Of a stretch of 43,489 bases of DNA, positions 38,158-43,489 are shown piece after piece. A program made the translations under genes and the position numbers. Source of the DNA: Austwickia sp040006675 (GTDB taxonomy: Bacteria > Actinomycetota > Actinomycetes > Actinomycetales > Dermatophilaceae); contig JBDTWM010000009.1 in the NCBI GenBank assembly GCA_040006675.1, positions 1 through 43,489 on the forward strand, given 5' to 3'. Each line of letters opens with the position of its first letter. Position 1 is the first letter of the stretch. The notes beneath the pieces are model-generated. The model was not told the DNA's origin, ran no database searches, and saw only the letters and a list, made by a program, of their open reading frames with translations.

Positions 38158-39170
38158 CACCCAGCGCCCACGACGCGTGGATCCAGCGCCTTCCCAAGGC
38201 GGAGCTCCACCTGCATATCGAGGGCTCCCTGGAGCCCGAGATGGTGTTCGCACTGGCGCACCGCAACGGCATTGAGCTGCCCTTTGCGAGCGTCAACGCG
38301 CTCCGGGCGGCCTACCGATTCAGCGACCTCTCGTCGTTCCTGTCTCTGTACTACGCGTGCATGGACGTGCTTCGGACCCGAGCCGACTTCGCCGACCTAT
38401 GCGAGGCGTACCTGACCACGGCCGGCGACCAGGGTGTCCGTCACGTCGAGATGTTCTTCGACCCTCAGGCGCACACCGCGCGCGGCGTGCAGGTAGACGT
38501 CGTCATGGACGGGCTGCTCGAGGGCTTCACCCGGGTCGAGGAGAAGCAGGACCTCACCGGCGGCCTGATCATGTGCTTCCTGCGTGACCGACCGGTGGAG
38601 GAGGCGCAGGCCACCTTGGCCTCGGTGGAGCACCGCGTGCACGACCTGGTGGGGGTGGGGCTGGACTCGGCTGAGGTCGGCTACCCTCCATCGCTGTTCG
38701 AGGGCGTCTTCGCCCGCGCCCGCGACCTGGGCCTGCGGCGGGTCGCCCACGCCGGGGAGGAGGGCCCTTCGGACTACGTCCGGCAGGCCCTTGATCTCCT
38801 CGGTGTCGAGCGGGTCGACCACGGGTTGCGCGCCCTCGAGGACGCCTCGCTGGTCCGGCGGCTTCGGGAGGAGCAGGTGCCGCTGACCGTGTGCCCCCTT
38901 TCCACGCTGCGCCTGGGTGGAGTCGCCTCGCTGGCCGACCACCCGGTCCGCACGCTGCTCGACGAAGGGCTCGTGGTCACGATCAACTCGGACGACCCGG
39001 CCTACTTCGGGGGGTACGCCGGCGACAACTACGTGGCCATCGCGGATCACGGACTGGTCACCGACAACGAGTTGGTCGCGTTGGCGCGCAGCTCGATCCG
39101 GTCCTCGTTCGCCACCCCTGAACGCAAGGCCGCCCTGCTTGCCGAGGTGGACGTATTGGGCCCGGCCTGA
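38154..39170 (+). CDS. Adenosine/adenine deaminase family protein, probably adenine deaminase
   Basis: This zinc-dependent purine deaminase has 338 residues. The metal and catalytic residues are in place: His19 and His21 (ELHLHIEGSLEPE), His199 and Glu202 (RVAHAGEEGPSDY), DHGLRALED, and Asp280-Asp281 in INSDDPAYFGGY. The last motif, together with GLDSAEVGYPP and LTVCPLSTLRL, is the form I associate with ADA-fold adenine deaminases (as in yeast Aah1). Classical adenosine deaminases have NTDDP followed by a different sequence. The reaction would be adenine to hypoxanthine, feeding purine salvage. Adenosine as substrate is not excluded. The start overlaps the preceding 52-codon frame and has GGGAGGA upstream. 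Confidence 0.88.
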   Translation: MTPSAHDAWIQRLPKAELHLHIEGSLEPEMVFALAHRNGIELPFASVNALRAAYRFSDLSSFLSLYYACMDVLRTRADFADLCEAYLTTAGDQGVRHVEMFFDPQAHTARGVQVDVVMDGLLEGFTRVEEKQDLTGGLIMCFLRDRPVEEAQATLASVEHRVHDLVGVGLDSAEVGYPPSLFEGVFARARDLGLRRVAHAGEEGPSDYVRQALDLLGVERVDHGLRALEDASLVRRLREEQVPLTVCPLSTLRLGGVASLADHPVRTLLDEGLVVTINSDDPAYFGGYAGDNYVAIADHGLVTDNELVALARSSIRSSFATPERKAALLAEVDVLGPA

Positions 39171-39253
39171 ACCAGGCGGCTCAGGCCGGTGGTGTGCGCC
39201 CGGCGCGGCTGGTTGGAATCCGCTGACCGACCGCAGATGATGAGCCAGTGACG

Positions 39254-40951
39254 ATGTCGACGGCACCCGACGATCTCACGCGTGCCGTCAGGTCGCTTCG
39301 TGAGGCGGTCGACTCCGTTGAACTGCCGCTGGATGTGGCAGGCGTCGGCGCGGCGCGCACGACGCGGCACGAGCTCCTAGCCCAGCTCGACGATTACATC
39401 CTTCCCCGGCTCTCGGACATCGACGCGCCCCTGCTGGCTGTCATCGGTGGGTCCACGGGGGCGGGCAAGTCGACACTGTTGAACAGCCTGGCTCGCCAGG
39501 TCGCGAGCCGTGCGGGCGTGTTGCGACCGACGACCCGGGCGAGCGTGCTGGTGCACCACGCCGCCGACGAACACTGGTTCCTGGGTCACAGAATCCTGCC
39601 GGGCCTCGCCCGGACGAGCGGCCCGGTCGCCTCGGAAGACCCCGGCGCTGTTCGTCTCGTCGCGGCACATGGCCTGCCCCAGGGACTCGCGCTGCTGGAC
39701 GCGCCCGACATCGATTCGGTTGTCGAGGCTAACCGCGACCTCGCCAAGCAGCTCATGGCTGCGGCCGACCTGTGGCTCTTCGTGACGACGGCGGCGCGGT
39801 ACGCCGACGCGGTCCCGTGGGCGTTCTTGCAGCAGGCCCGCGAGCGGGGCACGTCGGTCGCGATCATCCTCGACCGCGTCCCGCCTGAGGCGGTCGTGGC
39901 GATCGGGGAACACCTCGGCGGGATGCTCGCCGCCGAGGGTCTCACGGCCGCACCGGTGTTCACCCTGACCGAGTCGACGCTCGACGAGCAGGGACTTCTG
40001 CCCGAGATGCAGGTCACCCCGCTTCGGGAGTGGCTGACGAGACTCGGGGAGGACGCTCGCGCCCGAGCTGTCATCGTGCGCCGCACGCTGTCCGGTGCGC
40101 TCACCTCGCTCGACCGGCGCACCGAGGAACTCGCCGAGGCCAGCAGCGCGCAAGTGCAGACGGTGCAACAGCTCACGGCGATCGCGCACACCACGTACGA
40201 GGAGGCCGGCCGTCAGGTCGAAGCCGGCATCAGTGACGGCACGCTCCTGCGCGGTGAGGTGTTGGCGCGTTGGCAGGAGTACGTCGGCACCGGCGAGCTG
40301 TTCAAGAACATCGAGGCGGCGGTGGGGCGCGTCCGCGACCGCGTGACGTCCGCGTTGTCGGGCAAGCCCGCGCCCACGGCCGGTCTCGGGGAGGCGCTTC
40401 ATTCCGGTGTCGCGCAACTGCTGCTCGCCCACGCCGAGTCGGCGGCCGATCAGGTCGGTCGGCGCTGGGCGCAGGTCCCTGGGGGAGAGGGCGTGGTGGC
40501 GGCTCACCCCGGCCTCGCCGAGCTGCCTGAGGAGCTGGCGGGCGAGGTCGAACAGCTCGTGCGGGACTGGCAGGGCGACATCCTCGAGATGGTGCGTGCC
40601 GAGGGCAAGGACCGCAGGAGCACCGCGCGCGTGCTGTCCTTCGGCGTCAACGCTCTCGGCGTCGTGTTGATGCTCGTGGTCTTCAGCCAGACCATGGGGC
40701 TGACCGGCGCCGAGGTAGGGGTCGCGGGCGGGTCGGCCGTCCTGGCGCAGCGGCTCCTGGAGGCAATCTTCGGCGATCAGGCGGTGCGGGCCCTGGCCCG
40801 CAAGGCGCGCGAGAGCCTGGCCGAGCGTGCCATCGACCTCTACGCGGGGGAGGAACGGCGAGTCCTATCGTCACTGCAGGACGTCGACCTGGACACGGAG
40901 CAGCCAGAACGGCTGCTGCGGGCCGCCGCGGCGGTGAAGGCGAGCCGATGA
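39254..40951 (+). CDS. Dynamin-like membrane GTPase (first of pair)
   Basis: This is a large GTPase with a membrane hairpin. The 565-residue protein has P-loop GGSTGAGKST (65-74), a switch I threonine in RPTTRASV, G3 DAPDIDSV, the phrase DLWLFVTTAARYADAVPW, and LDRVPPEAV at the G4 position, where the usual NKxD is degenerate. A long helical region with coiled-coil tendency follows (about 270-460). Two hydrophobic segments come next (VNALGVVLMLVVFSQTMGL, EVGVAGGSAVLAQRLLEAIF), then a basic/acidic tail. The layout recalls bacterial dynamin-like proteins. It overlaps the second GTPase gene by 4 bp. ATG 39254 is preferred to GTG 39248, but the difference is only two residues. Confidence 0.82.
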   Translation: MSTAPDDLTRAVRSLREAVDSVELPLDVAGVGAARTTRHELLAQLDDYILPRLSDIDAPLLAVIGGSTGAGKSTLLNSLARQVASRAGVLRPTTRASVLVHHAADEHWFLGHRILPGLARTSGPVASEDPGAVRLVAAHGLPQGLALLDAPDIDSVVEANRDLAKQLMAAADLWLFVTTAARYADAVPWAFLQQARERGTSVAIILDRVPPEAVVAIGEHLGGMLAAEGLTAAPVFTLTESTLDEQGLLPEMQVTPLREWLTRLGEDARARAVIVRRTLSGALTSLDRRTEELAEASSAQVQTVQQLTAIAHTTYEEAGRQVEAGISDGTLLRGEVLARWQEYVGTGELFKNIEAAVGRVRDRVTSALSGKPAPTAGLGEALHSGVAQLLLAHAESAADQVGRRWAQVPGGEGVVAAHPGLAELPEELAGEVEQLVRDWQGDILEMVRAEGKDRRSTARVLSFGVNALGVVLMLVVFSQTMGLTGAEVGVAGGSAVLAQRLLEAIFGDQAVRALARKARESLAERAIDLYAGEERRVLSSLQDVDLDTEQPERLLRAAAAVKASR

Positions 40952-42624
40952 GACGCCGCGAACGACACCCCGCCCCGCCATTGACCGATCGCACCGCGGC
41001 GCTTCGGCAGTCCGTCGCGGGCCTCATGGGCGCGCTCGACGCGGGATACTCTCACCTGCCGCCCGAGCGCGTCGCGAGCGCCGAAGCCGTCGTCGCGAAG
41101 GTCGCCGCGCGTCTGTCCCTCTCGAGCGGGCACACCGTCGTCGCGCTCGCCGGGGCTACCGGCGGCGGCAAGTCGTCTCTGTTCAACGCGCTCGTGGGGG
41201 AGTCGATCGCCAAGGTGGGCGTGCTCCGACCCACCACGTCGCGGATCTCCGCAGCCGCCTGGGGCCCGGACTCGGCGAGCGACCTTCTCGACTGGGTCGG
41301 CGCCGAACAGCGCCACCACGTGGCGCCGGGCCGAACCGGGGCGCAAGGGTGGGGTTCCGCCCCCGGTGGCGGGACCGAACCCGATGGCCTGGTCCTGCTC
41401 GACCTGCCCGACGTGGACTCCTTCAAGGAGGAGCATCGCGCGGAGGCCGACCGGGTGCTCGCGTTAGCCGACGTGTTCGTGTGGGTCACCGACCCGCAAA
41501 AGTACGCGGACGCGCTGGTACACGAGCAGTATCTGCGACGGGCTAGCCGACACGAGACCGTGACCCTCGTGGTGTTGAACCAGGCCGACCGGATGACGCC
41601 CGAAGAGGGCGAAGAATGCGCCGCCGACCTGCGGCGCCTGCTCGCCGACGACGGGTTGCCCGCGACGGATGTGCTGCTGTCCTCGACGCGAACCGGGCAG
41701 GGGCTGCCGGAACTGCGCGACGCCCTCGCCGGTGCCGCGGGAGCGGCGTCGGCCGCCCGTGCCCGGCTCCTCGGCGACGTGCAGCGGGAGGCCGACGCCC
41801 TCGCGCCGCACGTGGGAAACTCTGAACCCACGGTCGACGAGACCGTCAGCGACGAGCTGCTCGAAGCGCTCAGCCGTGCCGCGGGCATCCCCGTCGTGCT
41901 GGCGAGCGTCGAGGCCGACTACCGCCAGCAGGCCGGCCGCCGCGTCGGGTGGCCTTATGCCCGCTGGATCCACAGGTTGCGGCCCGACCCCTTGAAGCGT
42001 CTGCGCCTCGACGGGGCGGGACCCTCCCCCGCCGACGTGGCGGTTCTTCTCGGCCGGTCCTCTCTGCCGCAACCGACGCCCGCCGCGCGGGCTGCCGTGG
42101 ACCTGACCACGCGCAAGTTGGGCACGCGCGCGTCGAGTGGGATGCCGAGCCGATGGGCCCGGGCCGTGCAAGACGCCGCCACCCCTGACCGCGCAGGCCT
42201 CGGCGACGCCTTGGACCAGGCGATCCTGCGCACCCAGCTACGGGACCGTCCTCCGCTGTGGTGGGCTCTGGTGAATGCGCTGCACATCGTCTTCGCGCTG
42301 GCGGCGGCGGCCGGGCTGATCTGGTTGCTGATCTTGGCGGGCTTTGGGTTCCTGCGGATCCAGGCCGGCGACGTGCCGAGCTGGAATTCGCTGCCGGTGC
42401 CCACCCTCTTGCTCGGGGGGGGAGTGCTGCTCGGGATCCTCCTCGGGGGGTTGGCCAAGCCGCTCGTGAGGGTCGGCGCGCGCCGCCGCCGGGAAACCGT
42501 CGAGCAGCGCCTGCGTGAGCGCGTGAGCGACGTCGCCCGCGGTCACCTGCTCGCCCCCGTCCGAGCGGTGCTGGACGCGCATCGCCGCACCCGCGAGGGG
42601 CTGTCCGCCGCGCGGGCCGCCTGA
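40948..42624 (+). CDS. Dynamin-like membrane GTPase (second of pair)
   Basis: This 558-residue protein is homologous in plan to its upstream neighbour but more complete as a GTPase. It has P-loop GATGGGKSS (69-77), RPTTSRISA, G3 LLDLPDVDSF, G4 NQAD (VVLNQADRMTPEE) and a G5-like SSTRTGQG. After a helical middle it has two membrane segments near 440-466 and 480-500, separated by a short loop (QAGDVPSWNSLPVP), and an Arg-rich cytoplasmic end. GTPases of this type are often labelled YfjP-like or, misleadingly, ABC transporter proteins. The 4-bp overlap suggests a stoichiometric pair, perhaps a heterodimer that bends or tethers the membrane. A run of eight Gs lies at 42415-42422. Confidence 0.82.
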   Translation: MRRRERHPAPPLTDRTAALRQSVAGLMGALDAGYSHLPPERVASAEAVVAKVAARLSLSSGHTVVALAGATGGGKSSLFNALVGESIAKVGVLRPTTSRISAAAWGPDSASDLLDWVGAEQRHHVAPGRTGAQGWGSAPGGGTEPDGLVLLDLPDVDSFKEEHRAEADRVLALADVFVWVTDPQKYADALVHEQYLRRASRHETVTLVVLNQADRMTPEEGEECAADLRRLLADDGLPATDVLLSSTRTGQGLPELRDALAGAAGAASAARARLLGDVQREADALAPHVGNSEPTVDETVSDELLEALSRAAGIPVVLASVEADYRQQAGRRVGWPYARWIHRLRPDPLKRLRLDGAGPSPADVAVLLGRSSLPQPTPAARAAVDLTTRKLGTRASSGMPSRWARAVQDAATPDRAGLGDALDQAILRTQLRDRPPLWWALVNALHIVFALAAAAGLIWLLILAGFGFLRIQAGDVPSWNSLPVPTLLLGGGVLLGILLGGLAKPLVRVGARRRRETVEQRLRERVSDVARGHLLAPVRAVLDAHRRTREGLSAARAA

Positions 42625-42793
42625 CGGCGGCCGACGCACCGCTGGTACGCCTCGGTCAGGGGGGTCGTCATCCACATCCCCGGATCGTCGGAGCCTGATC
42701 CACAGACGATGGTCGACGCGCTGGGCGACAGCGCGGGCTCTGGCCAGGGTGGTCCCATCGGGCCGAGCGAGCCCGGAAAGAGGGGCGGTTGTC

Positions 42794-43456
42794 ATGAACG
42801 AGACGTACGTGACCATGGTCGGAAACGCTGTCGAGGACCCGGTGAGGCGCACGACGCGTAGCGACGCGCCTTTCGTCACCTTCCGGCTCGCCTCGACGGT
42901 GCGGCGACGCAGGGGCGATGGAGAGTATGAGGACGTGGGCACCAGCTTCGTCACGGTGCTGGCGTTCCGGCAGCTCGCCCGCAACATCGCGGACTCGGTG
43001 AGCAAGGGGCAGCCGCTGGTGGTGACCGGTCGGCTGCGCGTCAATCAGTGGACCAACGGGGACCGCAGCGGGACCTCGGTGGAGATCGACGCGATGAGCG
43101 TCGGGCACGACCTGAGCCGCGGGGTGTCGAAGTTCACCAAGATGCTGCCGATGCGCACGGTGCTCGGCAGCCATCCGGTACAGCTGCCGGTGGATGGGCC
43201 TCCCGGCGCGACCGGGAACGTGGCCGGGGACCGGAGCGATTCTCGTCGGGCTGATGAAGAGGTCGACTCGGATCTGGACGGCGAGCTGGTCGTGGCGGTC
43301 CACGAGGAGGGGCCGTCGACCGATCCGTGGGCCGGGCCCGGCGCCGCGCTTGGCGTGAGCATCGACCCGGACCGCGAGCCTGAGGCGGGCGAGCAGGACG
43401 ACGGGCCGCTGGACCTGGGAGGCGCTGACGGCCTGACGGCCCGTCTGACCGGCTGA
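42794..43456 (+). CDS. Single-stranded DNA-binding protein paralogue
   Basis: This 220-residue protein has an N-terminal OB fold of the SSB family (about 1-105): MNETYVTMVGNAVEDPVRRTT, PFVTFRLASTVRRR, SFVTVLAFRQLARNIADSVSKGQPLVVTGRLRVNQW and a DRSGTSVEIDAMSVGHDLSRG end. The remaining 110 residues are Asp/Glu/Gly/Pro-rich and disordered. The C-terminus is GLTARLTG, so the conserved acidic tip (DDDIPF type) that recruits replication partners is missing. This is therefore probably a secondary SSB. GAGGGG precedes the ATG. The 169-bp gap before it contains a hairpin GCGCTG-GGCGA-CAGCGC (42718-42734). Its position behind the GTPase pair may or may not be functional. Confidence 0.88.
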   Translation: MNETYVTMVGNAVEDPVRRTTRSDAPFVTFRLASTVRRRRGDGEYEDVGTSFVTVLAFRQLARNIADSVSKGQPLVVTGRLRVNQWTNGDRSGTSVEIDAMSVGHDLSRGVSKFTKMLPMRTVLGSHPVQLPVDGPPGATGNVAGDRSDSRRADEEVDSDLDGELVVAVHEEGPSTDPWAGPGAALGVSIDPDREPEAGEQDDGPLDLGGADGLTARLTG

Positions 43457-43489
43457 GACGCCGTCCCTTCGCTGGGTGCGGCGGCCTGA

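Noticed and set aside
37914..38261. Minus-strand 115-codon frame over the tRNA-Arg spacer and deaminase start
   Set aside because: It overlaps the start of a certain gene on the opposite strand and has no recognisable domain. It is a shadow of GC-rich codon usage.
17458..42422. Runs of eight identical G/C bases inside the acyltransferase, serC and second GTPase genes as phase-variation tracts
   Set aside because: The frames are intact, the runs encode conserved Gly/Pro residues, and such runs are expected by chance in this GC-rich DNA. Only strain comparison could revive the idea.
1..43489. CRISPR arrays, transposases, prophage genes or a replication origin
   Set aside because: No regularly spaced repeats of 25-40 bp, transposase motifs, phage structural genes or DnaA-box clusters were seen.

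Overview
This window is a high-GC actinobacterial chromosome segment, most likely from the family Propionibacteriaceae. The strongest evidence is a complete minus-strand operon for methylmalonyl-CoA carboxytransferase (5S, 12S, a small extra subunit and the 1.3S biotin carrier), the central enzyme of the Wood-Werkman propionate cycle. Supporting signs are GTG starts, short TANNNT -10 hexamers placed 6-9 nt before many start codons (probable leaderless mRNAs), and actinobacteria-typical families such as DUF3039, DUF2017, DUF2510-RDD, DUF3618 and an Rv1339-like metallohydrolase. The DNA is almost entirely coding, and no insertion sequence, prophage, integrase or CRISPR array was seen.

Layout. 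1-3862: transcarboxylase operon (minus). 4132-9063: cell-division and ribosome-rescue block, with ftsE-ftsX, a secreted coiled-coil M23 peptidase, smpB, a flavin-barrel protein and ssrA (tmRNA). 9134-17536: thioredoxin (minus), a DEAD-box helicase with an Arg-rich repetitive tail, YqgE, DUF3039, a second SF2 helicase, a DUF2510-RDD membrane protein and an OafA-type acyltransferase. 17629-26948: NAD salvage pncB-pncA (minus) facing clpS-DUF2017 across 22 bp, then an amino-acid ABC transporter, then murI, an Rv1339-like MBL protein, a small flavin-barrel protein, rph and rdgB. This order resembles the pncB1-clpS...murI-Rv1339-rphA-Rv1341 cluster of Mycobacterium tuberculosis, with the transporter in the middle. 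26953-30401: a minus-strand accessory-looking stretch encoding a secreted C39-like peptidase, a propeller-like lipoprotein, a MarR regulator, a small unknown protein and an SdpI-like membrane protein. 30551-37622: four tRNAs (Leu-UAG, Lys-CUU, His-GUG, Arg-UCU) interspersed with bcp, DUF3618, serC-serA, a CopC protein, orn and a PrsW-type protease. 37623-38153: an unusual spacer behind tRNA-Arg with tiny ORFs. 38154-43456: an adenine-deaminase-like enzyme, two dynamin-like membrane GTPases in a coupled pair, and an SSB paralogue without the usual acidic tip.

How the genes work together. The carboxytransferase moves a carboxyl group from methylmalonyl-CoA to pyruvate through the biotin of 1.3S. 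FtsEX probably controls the neighbouring M23 hydrolase across the membrane. SmpB and tmRNA rescue stalled ribosomes, and ClpS feeds N-degron substrates to ClpAP/ClpCP. RNase PH, oligoribonuclease and RdgB handle RNA ends, short oligonucleotides and damaged nucleotides. PncB and PncA salvage NAD. SerC and SerA make serine.

The points most worth checking are the leaderless-promoter pattern, with overlapping divergent -10 hexamers between pncB and clpS; the MarR/SdpI/C39 locus, whose two upstream regions share a palindrome-like word; the paired GTPases with a tail-less SSB; and the small-ORF spacer behind tRNA-Arg.
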